From: Pseudomonas fluorescens
GTDB lineage: Bacteria; Pseudomonadota; Gammaproteobacteria; Pseudomonadales; Pseudomonadaceae
Assembly (NCBI RefSeq): GCF_902497895.1
Contig: NZ_CABVHQ010000016.1
Location: 1 to 64,000, forward strand
Reading direction: 5' to 3'
Length of the DNA stretch: 64,000 bases
Shown: piece after piece, positions 23,601-32,667 of the stretch
Numbering within the stretch: position 1 is the stretch's first letter
Layout: every line of letters starts with the position of its first letter
Position numbers and translations under genes: made by a program
The notes under the pieces: generated by a model
Database searches by the model: none
Seen by the model: only the letters and a program-made list of their open reading frames with translations
Told to the model about the DNA's origin: nothing

Positions 23601-25413
23601 CATTACCCTCGCCGGCGAGAGTCTTATTGCCCAGAAGCAAGGCGCTCAGGAGAAGCTTGAGGTTGCTCGCTTCATTCTGGCCCTCGTACCTGGTCTCGAT
23701 CCGAATACCCCGATCGACCGCGCAGCTGGAATGCCGCCGGCGAATCAGATCGTCTACTCCAAAGCATACGACCGTAAGGGCTACGTGAATCCTAATCAGG
23801 TGATCTACAGCCTGATGATCAACTCCGGCGTGGGGGATTGGGATTTCAACTGGATCGGTTTGGAAGCCGCCGGCGGTGTGCTGCTGGCAGTTGCAACCGT
23901 GCCGGTGCAGCAAAAGCGCAAGAACATTCCGCCCCTGCAGATCGGCAATAACGTCACCCGCAACTTCCTGGTGGAGTTCACCGGCGCCCAGGCATTGACC
24001 GGGATTACGGTCGATGCCAGCACCTGGCAGCACGACTTCACGGTGCGCTTGAACGGCATCGATCAGCGCGAACGCATGAGCAATCGGGACGTGTTCGGCC
24101 GTGTCTGCTTTCTGGCCGACAGCCTGCAGATGGAACGCAGCTTTGGGCTTTACCAGGTCAAAGCGGGCATTGCCTACGTTGAGGGGATCCGCATCGAGCT
24201 GGCTGAACCTGTCCAGGTGCAATTGCCGGCGTTGCCGGCCAAAGCCTGGCTCGACGTTGCATTGGACCGAGCTTCCAGTGATGCCGTCGCCACCTGGAAA
24301 GTGGTATTCGGCGCGGCGAAGGCTGACTACACCGACAGCAACGGGACCGTCCATTACGTGGTGGAGCTGGCCAGCGTGGCCACGTCGGGGGACATCACCG
24401 ATTTACGTGTGAGCGAAGCGATCACCGGCGCCCTGGTGAACCAATTTGCATTGCGCAATGGGGACTACGAGAACCTGCGCGCTCGAGCCACCACCAAGGA
24501 AGACGTCGGCCTGGGCCAACTGCCCAATGCGAAAAGCGACGATCCAGCGAGCGACAGCAGCGAGGTTCTGGCAACGACTAAGGCACTGCATAAGGCAGTG
24601 CAGAACCTCAGGGAAGCGGTGGATGAGGAGCTGGAGACGAATTTTGCTTTGAAAATTGGGGACTACGAGAGCCTACGCGCCCGGTCCACCACCAAGGAAG
24701 ACGTTGGTCTGGGCGAACTGCCTAACGCCAAAAGCGACGACCCGGGTACGGACAGCAGCCTAGTCCTGGCGACCACCAAGGCGCTCAACGCGCTGCGCAA
24801 GGTCATTGAGGACTCAGAGGTTGGCCGGATCGGCACGTTTGCGATGGCCACGCCGCCGGCCGGATGGTTCCGGGCCAACGGTGCAGCGGTCTCGCGCACG
24901 GTTTACTCGGCGTTGTTCGCCAAGATCGGCACCACCTACGGCGCCGGCGACGGCGTGAGCACCTTCAATCTGCCCGACCCACGCGGCAAGTTCATTCGTG
25001 TTCTGGATGACGGTCGCGGCATCGATGTCGGGCGGGTCCTGGGCAGCCTGCAAGCGGACGAAATCCGCAGTCACAACCACAGCGGCAGTGCGGCCAACGG
25101 CGGCGCCCATGTCCACACGGCCACCGCCACCGCCACCGCCAGTTCTGATGATCAGGGCGAGCACACCCACACCGTAAGCGGTAGCACCACGAACTCCCCG
25201 AACAGCGGGTTTGCCGGCGAGATCGGCAACACGACTGACGGATCGAGCTTCACCACCAACGCTGCCGGCGCCCATGCCCACAACATCTCCGTCGCAGTAG
25301 GGGTGACCGTCGCAGCCGCTCCTGATCACAGCCACGCCATCACCGTTGGTTACACCGGCGGCGCCGAAACGCGCCCGCAAAACATCGCTTTCCTTGCCTG
25401 CATTAAGTACTGA
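23590..25413 (+). CDS. Tail fibre with collar domain (P2 gpH-like)
   Basis: A 607-aa fibre. The N-terminal ~160 residues match the DUF3751 virion attachment domain (LTLAGES-like start, PPANQIVYSKAYDRKGYVNP, YSLMINSGVGDWDFNWIGL). The middle contains two ~66-residue repeats (NGDYENLRARATTKEDVGLG and GDYESLRARSTTKEDVGLG). The C-terminus is a phage collar domain (VGRIGTFAMATPPAGWFRAN, TFNLPDPRGKFIRVLDDGRG) followed by His-x-His repeats (HVHTATA, HTHTVSG, HAHNI) that may bind metal along the fibre axis. A short (GCCACC)n run lies in the coding region near 25120. Confidence 0.87.
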   Translation: MGASITLAGESLIAQKQGAQEKLEVARFILALVPGLDPNTPIDRAAGMPPANQIVYSKAYDRKGYVNPNQVIYSLMINSGVGDWDFNWIGLEAAGGVLLAVATVPVQQKRKNIPPLQIGNNVTRNFLVEFTGAQALTGITVDASTWQHDFTVRLNGIDQRERMSNRDVFGRVCFLADSLQMERSFGLYQVKAGIAYVEGIRIELAEPVQVQLPALPAKAWLDVALDRASSDAVATWKVVFGAAKADYTDSNGTVHYVVELASVATSGDITDLRVSEAITGALVNQFALRNGDYENLRARATTKEDVGLGQLPNAKSDDPASDSSEVLATTKALHKAVQNLREAVDEELETNFALKIGDYESLRARSTTKEDVGLGELPNAKSDDPGTDSSLVLATTKALNALRKVIEDSEVGRIGTFAMATPPAGWFRANGAAVSRTVYSALFAKIGTTYGAGDGVSTFNLPDPRGKFIRVLDDGRGIDVGRVLGSLQADEIRSHNHSGSAANGGAHVHTATATATASSDDQGEHTHTVSGSTTNSPNSGFAGEIGNTTDGSSFTTNAAGAHAHNISVAVGVTVAAAPDHSHAITVGYTGGAETRPQNIAFLACIKY

Positions 25414-25421
25414 GACCCGCC

Positions 25422-26132
25422 ATGGATACCAAAATCGTCTATCAAACCGATCATCTGGGCATATTCACCGGAGAAACCGTGGCTGATCCTTCGCCACTGG
25501 AACCGGGTGTGTGGTTGATCCCAGGCGGGTGTGTGGAAATCGCGCCACCGGCGGTACCGAAAAATAAGGCCGCGTTTTGGAATGGTCGCCGCTGGCAGCT
25601 GGTTGACTCCTATCAGGGGCTGACGGCCTACAACATCGAGACACGCGCTGCGCTGGTGATCGAGCGTGCGGGCTCGCTGCCGACTGGTTACACGTTGGAA
25701 GTGCCAGGCCCAGGCCAGATCTGGGGCAATGGCCACTGGGTCGATGACATCCCGGCCGTGATCGAGCTGCGCTACAGCGCCCAGCTTTCGGCGGTAAACA
25801 TGGCCTGTCTGCAGGAGATCACTGGCGGATTTTGGTCGGTAGCGTTGGGCGATCGCTTTTTTTACGAAACCCAGCTCGAGGACCAGCTGAACCTCACCGG
25901 AATGATTCTGCGAGGCCTCGACGGCGTCTTCGCCTGCCACGACGAATCCGGGGTGAAAGCCTTCCTGGATCACTCCAGCGATCAGCTTCGACAGATTGGC
26001 GACGAATTCAGCGACTTCAAGCTGCAGCGCCTGCGTAAGGCCAACGACCTCAAGCAAGCCCTGGCAGCGGCGCGATTGGCGTCGGACTTGAACGCGCTCA
26101 ACGCAGTGGCATGGGAGTCCGCGCCGGTATGA
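25422..26132 (+). CDS. Tail fibre assembly-type protein
   Basis: A 236-aa protein following the fibre gene, the usual place for a fibre chaperone. The segment PPAVPKNKAAFWNGRRWQLV is of the tail fibre assembly kind, and LEDQLNLTGMILRGLDGVF with LRQIGDEFSDFKLQRLRKAN resembles the DUF4376 domain. It is not certain whether it stays on the virion. It overlaps the next ATG (ATGA). Confidence 0.75.
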   Translation: MDTKIVYQTDHLGIFTGETVADPSPLEPGVWLIPGGCVEIAPPAVPKNKAAFWNGRRWQLVDSYQGLTAYNIETRAALVIERAGSLPTGYTLEVPGPGQIWGNGHWVDDIPAVIELRYSAQLSAVNMACLQEITGGFWSVALGDRFFYETQLEDQLNLTGMILRGLDGVFACHDESGVKAFLDHSSDQLRQIGDEFSDFKLQRLRKANDLKQALAAARLASDLNALNAVAWESAPV

Positions 26133-27049
26133 CTTGGGCACCCATCACCATGCGCTGGCCGGAGCAGTCCACCCAGTGGCTCGGCGACCTCGATGTCGCC
26201 AAGGCGTTGGCCAGCAGCGAGCTGGCCAGCACCGGGCAACGCCTGGAAGGTCTGGCTGGCCTGGCCACTACCTCACCAGGTCCGGTCGGTGCTGCCGCCC
26301 AAGCCGCTGTAGCCGCTGGCCGTGCAGCACTTACCGACGCCCTGGGCGAAGTGCCGGCGTGCCTGGTGGTGACGCCGTTCCAAAGTGGTGTGGGGCAGGG
26401 CCGCGGCTATCAGCGTTACCTGTCCGCGCCCAACTTGCTGCAGCAGCTGGGGGAGAAGCTGGTGGATACCGGCGATGACCGTCGTCCAGCGGGCTCGCAA
26501 TACGCACTGGTGGTGATGTTCCTGGGTACCCGCTACGACAAGTTCGCCGCGACCTTGTCCCGATTCAACGCCGTGCTGCCAATGCCGGACCTGCAGCGGG
26601 CTGAGCGCCGTGCGAAAAACCTGTTCGCGCTGGACGCCGAAAAGTGGGAATTGCCCACCGCCGGCACGCTGCCGCGCTGGGGGGCATTGCCCCTGGAGCG
26701 CTGCACGGTGACCAAGGCCGCGACTCAGGCCCTGAACAGTCAGCTGTCGGCATTGGAGAGCTACGCGGACAGTTCGCCTATGGCAGATCTGGGTCGGATG
26801 GCTGCGCGCAAAGCCAGCCAGGCGCAGGGACAGGCCCAGAAACTGGCGGTCCTCAAGTCGCAATTCGTTGGTGGTACTGCCGACGACACCATGCGCGCGC
26901 GTCTGATTGGTCCTGGTAATGCCGCCGAGTTGCGCCACCAGCTGCTCCAGGGCGAAGCACCCGGTCACGAATGGGGGCTGTCCGCTGGATTGCTCCTGGT
27001 CGGCTCCCTGAACGGGTTGGGTTTTGTTCGGGAACTGGTGGGCCTATGA
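26129..27049 (+). CDS. Phage baseplate-region protein, unknown
   Basis: A 306-aa Ala-rich protein that I do not recognise beyond its position. The start at 26129 (MTWAPITMRWP) overlaps the preceding TGA as ATGA and its own TGA overlaps the next ATG, so it is tightly coupled in the tail operon. Several long helices are likely (ARKASQAQGQAQKLAVLKSQ). Similar genes stand at this place in HP1/K139-type Pseudomonas prophages, as I recall. A baseplate or tail-tip role is inferred. Confidence 0.6.
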   Translation: MTWAPITMRWPEQSTQWLGDLDVAKALASSELASTGQRLEGLAGLATTSPGPVGAAAQAAVAAGRAALTDALGEVPACLVVTPFQSGVGQGRGYQRYLSAPNLLQQLGEKLVDTGDDRRPAGSQYALVVMFLGTRYDKFAATLSRFNAVLPMPDLQRAERRAKNLFALDAEKWELPTAGTLPRWGALPLERCTVTKAATQALNSQLSALESYADSSPMADLGRMAARKASQAQGQAQKLAVLKSQFVGGTADDTMRARLIGPGNAAELRHQLLQGEAPGHEWGLSAGLLLVGSLNGLGFVRELVGL

Positions 27050-27594
27050 CCTTACTCCTCGATGGCGAACAGGTGCGCGGCAAGAACCTAAAGGTCACGG
27101 CCAACCTCCGCATCGAAAGCGATGACCTTTCCGGACAGACCAGCAACACCGATTCGGCCCACAAAGGGTTCAAGCCCAAGACACTGGCGGTCACCTTGCA
27201 GATCCCGTTCGTCGATGACACGCATTTGCGCAACCTTATGCGCCTGGCCGAAGCGACCGGCACCGGTGGCCAACTCAAGACCTACCGCGTCGTCAACGAC
27301 ACCGCGTCAGCGTTCGGCGTGCGTCAGGTGCAGTTCTCCGATGGCGTCAGCGCCCGGGAAGACGATTCGCTCAGGGCCTGGCTCGTTCAATTCACCCTGT
27401 CGGAAAAGCTCTCCAATCCCGAGCGGGTCGAGACGCGCCGAGCGGGCAAGGGTGTGACGCAGCAAGGCGCCCCTGGGCAGCCTGTGACTGCACCAGGTGC
27501 AGGTGCAGGTGAAGCCGGCGCGGCAGGTCAGGAGCTGACCGGCTTCGAAGCCACCCTGAAAAAGCTGGATAACTACCTGGGCGGTGGCTCATGA
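27046..27594 (+). CDS. Baseplate complex protein (HP1/K139 type)
   Basis: A 182-aa protein starting MTLLLDGEQVRGKNLKVTAN with GFKPKTLAVTLQIPFVDD and VNDTASAFGVRQVQFSDGVS. This recalls proteins annotated as baseplate complex proteins in related prophages. The C-terminal third has a Gly/Ala/Pro linker (APGAGAGEAGAAG). The ATG overlaps the preceding stop as ATGA. Confidence 0.65.
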   Translation: MTLLLDGEQVRGKNLKVTANLRIESDDLSGQTSNTDSAHKGFKPKTLAVTLQIPFVDDTHLRNLMRLAEATGTGGQLKTYRVVNDTASAFGVRQVQFSDGVSAREDDSLRAWLVQFTLSEKLSNPERVETRRAGKGVTQQGAPGQPVTAPGAGAGEAGAAGQELTGFEATLKKLDNYLGGGS

Positions 27595-28301
27595 GCATGA
27601 AACTACACAAGGTGCTGACCATCGGCGGTGTGGTGTACCCCCTGGTCAGCGATGACGTTCGCCTCGAAATGCGAACCCCCGGCCGGGCGACGCTGACGAT
27701 TAAGGCAGCGGCGCCGGTGAAGGGCTTGGTGACGCTAGATATTGGTTACAACGACAGCCCGCTGCAGCGCCACTTCATTGGCTATGTCGAGCGCTGTACT
27801 TCGTCCAACGCGATCGAGCAGGTGCTGTTATGTCGTGAGCTCGCCGCAATCCTGGCCAACCCTTTGCCGCTCAACCTGCGCCATGCGGATCTGAGCACGG
27901 TACTGGGTGAAATCAACCAGAAAACCGGGCTGAGCTTTCGAGTACCTGACAAGGCCTACGCCAAGGTAAAAGCCCCGTTCTTCTACAACCTGGCCGCTGG
28001 ATACCAGGCCATGGACAGCTTGGCCCGGGTGTTTGGCATCGCCGACTTCATGTGGCAACAGCAGGGTGATGGCGAGCTGTTCGTCGGCAGTTGGGCCGAC
28101 AGCTTTTTCGGTACCCGATCGCCGCTGCAGCTGCCGACCGAACTGTTCAACGACTACCAAGGCAACCAGAGCGCAATGATCGCGGCCCTTCCCGGGCTGC
28201 GACCAGGTGCATCCATCAACCAAGGCGAGCGGATCACCAACGTGACGCTCACCGGCAACCAAATGGCGATCCGATGGAAGACGCAATCCGCCGCAGCGTA
28301 G
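27591..28301 (+). CDS. Baseplate hub-like protein (gpD/gp27-like candidate)
   Basis: A 236-aa protein, beta-rich in its first half (GVVYPLVSDDVRLEMRTPGR, DIGYNDSPLQRHFIGYVE) followed by LREINQKTG-like segment LGEINQKTGLSFRVPDKAYA. This is the pattern of late-control D/gp27-type hub proteins, although shorter than P2 gpD. Position before the spike gene supports a hub role. Overlap with the spike gene is 28 bases. Confidence 0.62.
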   Translation: MSMKLHKVLTIGGVVYPLVSDDVRLEMRTPGRATLTIKAAAPVKGLVTLDIGYNDSPLQRHFIGYVERCTSSNAIEQVLLCRELAAILANPLPLNLRHADLSTVLGEINQKTGLSFRVPDKAYAKVKAPFFYNLAAGYQAMDSLARVFGIADFMWQQQGDGELFVGSWADSFFGTRSPLQLPTELFNDYQGNQSAMIAALPGLRPGASINQGERITNVTLTGNQMAIRWKTQSAAA

Positions 28302-29224
28302 AGCGGCAATTTCCCGAACTCACCGGCGGCTACCACCTGCCGCGCTTTGCCCGCGTCGTGGGTGTGGCTGATGCCCCGGCCGGCGCCGGGATCTGCGACG
28401 ACTTCCGGCCGCGCTTTGCGGTGGATATCGAACTGCTGGGCCCAGATGGCGAGCCAGATCCGGAGTTGCCGGTGCTGGCCGGCGTGCCGCTGCCCATGCC
28501 CATGGGCGGCGACGAGATGGGGTTTTTCGCCTTCCCGGAGGAAGGCACCCAGGTTGTTGTGTGCTTTGCCTACGGCCTGCCGAACAAGCCCTACATCCAG
28601 ACGATCCTGCCGCATGGCTTGAGTCTACCCAAGGTGCCCAAGGGGGACCAGGTGTGGCAGCACAGCGAGACCACCCAGCAGCGGGTCGAGGCGGGCGGTA
28701 ACTGGTTGCGCAAGACCGATGGCCGGATCCGCGACCAGTCGATCGAGCGGGAGGTTGAGAGCCTGACCAACTCCGAACGTCACCAGAGCAGCACGGTGGA
28801 GGTGGACGACCATTCGAGTGAGTCGGTCGGTGGCACCAAGACGATCGAGGCGCTCGGCGCGCTCAAGCTGCTGTCGGGCGGATCCGCAAGCTTGGCCGCA
28901 GTGGATGACCTGCACCTGGCCAGCGGCCGAGACCTCAACCAGGTCATAGGCCAGAAATTGAACCTGACAGTGGGTGGCGAGCTGCTCGAGCGAATCGAAG
29001 GCGTCCGCCGCAGCATCGCCACCCAGACCTGGCTGGGTTCCGAGTCGGTGAACGTGCTGCAGGTGCTGTGCGACCTGATCGACCTGGTCACCGAGATGAA
29101 CGTCCAGATCGCCAGCCATATCCACGGGTCCGGCCCCGTCCCTACCACCGCCGCGAACTTCACCACCAACGCCGGTACCGGCCTACAGCTTACTGGGCAG
29201 CTCAAGCCCATCACCGGAGCGTAA
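28274..29224 (+). CDS. Baseplate spike protein (gpV/gp5-like)
   Basis: A 316-aa protein. The N-terminal ~110 residues form an OB-fold like gp5/VgrG (FARVVGVADAP, GVPLPMPMGGDEMGFFAFPE, VVVCFAYGLPNKPYIQTILP). The following polar stretch with GVD/GSASLAA-type repeats is expected to be the beta-helical spike. A terminal IASHIHGSGPVP element contains an HxH like the metal-binding apex of P2 gpV. This is the membrane-piercing tip of the contractile tail. Confidence 0.8.
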   Translation: MEDAIRRSVERQFPELTGGYHLPRFARVVGVADAPAGAGICDDFRPRFAVDIELLGPDGEPDPELPVLAGVPLPMPMGGDEMGFFAFPEEGTQVVVCFAYGLPNKPYIQTILPHGLSLPKVPKGDQVWQHSETTQQRVEAGGNWLRKTDGRIRDQSIEREVESLTNSERHQSSTVEVDDHSSESVGGTKTIEALGALKLLSGGSASLAAVDDLHLASGRDLNQVIGQKLNLTVGGELLERIEGVRRSIATQTWLGSESVNVLQVLCDLIDLVTEMNVQIASHIHGSGPVPTTAANFTTNAGTGLQLTGQLKPITGA

Positions 29225-29225
29225 T

Positions 29226-31286
29226 TTGGAACTCAAGAATTTTGTTGCACAGGATGAACAAGGTAATGCGCTCCCAGGAGCTACCTGTTTCCTCTATGCA
29301 CGCGGAACAGAGACCCTTGCCAGTGGCATAGTCAAAGCCAATGGCATCGTTCTGGCGAACCCATTCACAGCGGACGGTGATGGCCTGATTCAGCTTGCGG
29401 CGCCCAACGGCCTGTACGATCTGCGCGTTGTTTTGGGGATGCGCGACTATCGGTTGCCGGTGCAATTCAACGATGTGACTGAGTCGGTGGCCGCAGCTGA
29501 GGCCTCGGCAAATCGCGCTGAAACGGCACGGGATGTAGCAGAGATGTCGGCAGGGGTGTTCCCGACGATTGCTGCGGGCTTAGCAGCGACGGCGTTAAAC
29601 CATTACTTCAGCGTGCCCTCGGCAGAGTCCAATGAATACCTGATCCTTTACCAAAACGTTGCTGGCGGCGAGATCGAGATCAAGCGTTTCCCATCGACTA
29701 AAGCTGTTTCAGATATTCGGAAGCTTATCGACGTCGTTGCGTTGAATAGTGATGGGGCTGCGCACTCGTTTGTCGACCAACTGGGGTTTGTGATTGCCAA
29801 GCTGATGAGCAACGGCGATTTCAATGCGCGAGGCCTGGGTACGTTTGGTCGCGGCGATGGTATGGAGATCAACGACAAGCAGGGATTCACCGTGGCTCGC
29901 ATCGGAGCAGATGAATCGATGATTTCGGGTCTACGAATGAGGCCAAGTCTGAACCCGGGCGTAGAAATTCAAGACCAACATGGTTTTATTCTTGCCAGGT
30001 TCGACGCCACTTCTATCATGACTAAGGCGGCTGCTGCGAACGAAGAGTTGGCTGAGTCTCTAGAACTTGATCAACAGCAAAATACCGACGTCAAGCAAGT
30101 ACTTTGCTACGGGCAATCCCTTGAACGAGGGGTTCAATCCCTACCGGCTATTTCCACCACCCAACCCTATTTCAATCTGATGATCGCCAGTGGCGTCAAA
30201 ATCCGTTCAGGTGAGGCGGGTTACGATGCCAGCGGATTTGTTCCCCTGGTCGAATCGACCTCGGGCTCTGAGGGTGAATCCCCAGTAGCAGGGCTGTGTA
30301 ACGGCGTTGTTCGCCGAGCTGTGGCCGATGGAGAGCATGCCACGGACTGGGTTTTCCTTGGCTCTGCACCAGGTCGGAGCGGTAAATCGGTCGAAAGTTT
30401 GTCTCCTGGTGGTGAAGGCGATTTTGAGCGCATGGTCCAAAACATAAAGGACTGTAATGCTCTTTGTAGTTCGCAAGGGAAAAGCCATTCGGTTTGGGCC
30501 TTCACCTGGGCCCAGGGCGAGACCAACTACATTGGCAACTGGACTCACTCCTCAAATCGATATATGCAATTGCAATTGGAGGTGTTCGATAAGTTGTCTC
30601 GAGAAGTCCAGTTGATTACCGGGCAGAAGTTTCGGCCCTACCTGTTCACCTATCAAGTGGGTGGCCATAGAAAGTACTCAGTGGATCACATGGACATCGC
30701 ACTGGCCCAATGGCGTGCAAGTCGTCATCGACCAGATGTAGTAATGGCAACCCCGGTCTACATTTTTCCTGTGGCCTCCGACAAGCTACACCTGACCAAC
30801 GAAGGCAGTTGGTTGATGGGGGAGTACCGCAGTCGAGCGATGTACCACACAATGATTCGCCGTGCAGGTAAATGGCGACCATTAGAGCCAATGGCAGTTG
30901 ATTGGAAACCTGCATACATCGATATCAAGTTCCACGTTCCTTGCGGAGAACTTGTTTTGGATGACGCGCTTTGTGCAATCACCGCAAATAAAGGTTTTGA
31001 TGTGAGGGAAGCATCAGTATTAGCTGATATTATTCAGAGCGTAACAGTGACTTCTTGGGATACTGTTAGGGTTAGTCTGACTCGACCAGCGGCAGCAGAT
31101 TCGGTCTTAAGTTATGGGCGCGGCCGAAATGATGATCCTGTTGCTTCTGGCCCAGTCGAAGGGGCTCGAGGTAATCTACGTGATACACACGGTCTTTATG
31201 ATACTGCTACTTCCCCACTAAACAACACATTCGCGCTGCACAACGCTTGCGTAATGTTCGAGTTCTCACGCCGTTACGGCTTCTAA
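29226..31286 (+). CDS. Tail spike with SGNH/SASA-type esterase domain
   Basis: A 686-aa receptor-binding candidate. Residues 1-90 resemble a fibre anchoring domain (VAQDEQGNALPGATCFLYA). Residues ~290-560 carry SGNH hydrolase blocks: CYGQSLERG with Ser298, FTWAQGETNY (Gln430-Gly-Glu), and SDKLHLT with Asp519 and His522, as in sialate/carbohydrate acetylesterases. It probably deacetylates surface polysaccharide during adsorption. The start is TTG with GGAGCG upstream. GC content and codon use are lower than in the upstream tail genes, indicating a recent module exchange. Confidence 0.78.
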   Translation: MELKNFVAQDEQGNALPGATCFLYARGTETLASGIVKANGIVLANPFTADGDGLIQLAAPNGLYDLRVVLGMRDYRLPVQFNDVTESVAAAEASANRAETARDVAEMSAGVFPTIAAGLAATALNHYFSVPSAESNEYLILYQNVAGGEIEIKRFPSTKAVSDIRKLIDVVALNSDGAAHSFVDQLGFVIAKLMSNGDFNARGLGTFGRGDGMEINDKQGFTVARIGADESMISGLRMRPSLNPGVEIQDQHGFILARFDATSIMTKAAAANEELAESLELDQQQNTDVKQVLCYGQSLERGVQSLPAISTTQPYFNLMIASGVKIRSGEAGYDASGFVPLVESTSGSEGESPVAGLCNGVVRRAVADGEHATDWVFLGSAPGRSGKSVESLSPGGEGDFERMVQNIKDCNALCSSQGKSHSVWAFTWAQGETNYIGNWTHSSNRYMQLQLEVFDKLSREVQLITGQKFRPYLFTYQVGGHRKYSVDHMDIALAQWRASRHRPDVVMATPVYIFPVASDKLHLTNEGSWLMGEYRSRAMYHTMIRRAGKWRPLEPMAVDWKPAYIDIKFHVPCGELVLDDALCAITANKGFDVREASVLADIIQSVTVTSWDTVRVSLTRPAAADSVLSYGRGRNDDPVASGPVEGARGNLRDTHGLYDTATSPLNNTFALHNACVMFEFSRRYGF

Positions 31287-31304
31287 TTTTGTAGAGGAAA
31301 TACC

Positions 31305-32042
31305 ATGGCTGTTCAGATTGTCGCTTCAGATGTGAATGCTGAAGATTTTGCCGTTGAATATAGCCCACCCGTTCGCCGCGGGCTGATTGGTGTGAGCTTT
31401 ATGAATACCAGTCTTTCCAAGCTGGCCCACAACTATGCTCCTGGAGGAGTTTCCGGAAGTGTGGTTGGAGCCCCGATTGTAACGAATATGGACGCGCTCA
31501 CTAGCGGTAGTGCATATGTCCAGACGAATCTATCTGAGTCTGATTCGATGACGGTGATCTCGGTTGCCCGTTTTCCAGATACTGGTGCGGATGCAGCTAC
31601 GCGAGGATGTGTCTATGGGAACTATTCTTCGCCCTCGGTTGCTGACCCGGCTAAAATTTCCAACGGTTTATCCCTGTGGCAAGACGCAGGCGTCAAGTGC
31701 AATGCTTGTTGGATAGATGCATCAGGCAATCCAATTAACATCATGAAAACTCTCGCTGTGGCAAATCCTGAGAAGTGGGCCATCTATGTGCATGTAGTGA
31801 CTCCGACAACACTTGATCTTCGGGATGCAACGAACGGTACAAAATCAGCGGGTACCACTCCACTCTCCCGCCTGCGAGGATCGGCAAAGTTTAGAATTGG
31901 CCGAACAACATATGACAACTTCCTGGGTAAGACGAATATTGCGGCAATACAGTTCCACAATGTGGCACTGTCAGAAGCAGAAATTTCAGCAACGGTTGAA
32001 AACCTACGGACGTACGTCGCTCGGAAGGGAATAATTGCGTAG
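31305..32042 (+). CDS. LamG/ConA-like receptor-binding or accessory tail protein
   Basis: A 245-aa protein, GAGG-led. The C-terminal part (AKFRIGRTTYDNFLGKTNIA, AIQFHNVALSEAEISATVE) is the ending typical of concanavalin A-like/LamG jelly rolls, where the last helix follows 'alS.aEI'. It follows the esterase spike and shares its lower GC, so both probably moved together. A glycan-binding role is inferred. A terminator follows. Confidence 0.62.
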   Translation: MAVQIVASDVNAEDFAVEYSPPVRRGLIGVSFMNTSLSKLAHNYAPGGVSGSVVGAPIVTNMDALTSGSAYVQTNLSESDSMTVISVARFPDTGADAATRGCVYGNYSSPSVADPAKISNGLSLWQDAGVKCNACWIDASGNPINIMKTLAVANPEKWAIYVHVVTPTTLDLRDATNGTKSAGTTPLSRLRGSAKFRIGRTTYDNFLGKTNIAAIQFHNVALSEAEISATVENLRTYVARKGIIA

Positions 32043-32092
32043 GCAGTCTTCGAAAATCCAGAGTGTTAGTTGTACTCGGGGCTCGAATTAAA

Positions 32093-32121
32093 TAAAAACC
32101 GCTATTGCTGCGGTTTTTTTT
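32093..32121. terminator. Late operon terminator
   Basis: AAAAACCGC-loop-GCGGTTTTTTTT. It ends the rightward tail operon, and the same bases contain the last codons of the minus-strand 49-codon ORF. Confidence 0.85.
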
Positions 32122-32251
32122 CGCTAATCATTTCTTTGAATATTTCCTGAATCCTCTTCTCTTGCTCAAACGAGAAAATCTCAGGTGCTTCTTCTGCCAT
32201 GTAATCAATTTCCTCTAGTTCTGAATCTGGTTGTGAGTTCTTCTCATTCAT
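32102..32251 (-). CDS. Small acidic protein, unknown
   Basis: A 49-codon ORF from ATG 32251 to TAG 32102. AAGGA stands 8 bases before the ATG. It starts MNEKNSQPDSELEEIDYMAE and ends EMISEKKPQQ, with 14 acidic and 6 basic residues and probably one amphipathic helix (FEQEKRIQEIFKEMISEKK). It occupies the accessory region beyond the late genes. Function unknown. Small acidic phage proteins in such places include DNA mimics and inhibitors of host defence, but nothing specific is seen here. Confidence 0.6.
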   Translation of the reverse strand: MNEKNSQPDSELEEIDYMAEEAPEIFSFEQEKRIQEIFKEMISEKKPQQ

Positions 32252-32357
32252 AATGCATTCCTTGATTGTTTTATGTTCTCTTCCGACTGGCAGGGAAGCA
32301 TGATAACCCGGAGTCCTAAGGTGTGCATGCCCTCACTTTTTCGTGGCTTATAGAGAG

Positions 32358-32654
32358 CTACTCCAAGCGGCACCACCAAGACTGCGCGTAAGCGCAACCA
32401 TCTATGTATTCAATCCCACTCAACACAAAACCAGTCGGAGCCATGCCCGCCAGCGTTGCATCCAGCAGCCGGGGCAGGGCTTCTGGTGCCAGAGGCATGC
32501 TCGGAGCCACACGCGCAACATTGGAGCTGCGCCCGAGTTCGGTGCTTACTTCCGCCGCCACCAGGACGTCACCCCTGATCGACTGAAAACGCCGCCGCTC
32601 CTGCTTGTCCAGGGCGACGCCGAACCGGCGCATTGGGGTGACCAGTACAAGCAT
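32358..32654 (-). CDS. LexA-operon second gene, unknown
   Basis: A 98-aa protein starting MLVLVTPMRRFGVALDKQER and ending VLSGIEYIDGCAYAQSWWC plus four residues. GGAG lies 7 bases before the ATG. It is 13 bases downstream of the 84-aa gene, hence under the same LexA box. The pattern occurs in other Pseudomonas prophages as far as I recall, without known function. There is no membrane segment. Confidence 0.65.
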   Translation of the reverse strand: MLVLVTPMRRFGVALDKQERRRFQSIRGDVLVAAEVSTELGRSSNVARVAPSMPLAPEALPRLLDATLAGMAPTGFVLSGIEYIDGCAYAQSWWCRLE

Positions 32655-32667
32655 AAAGTTGCTCCGA

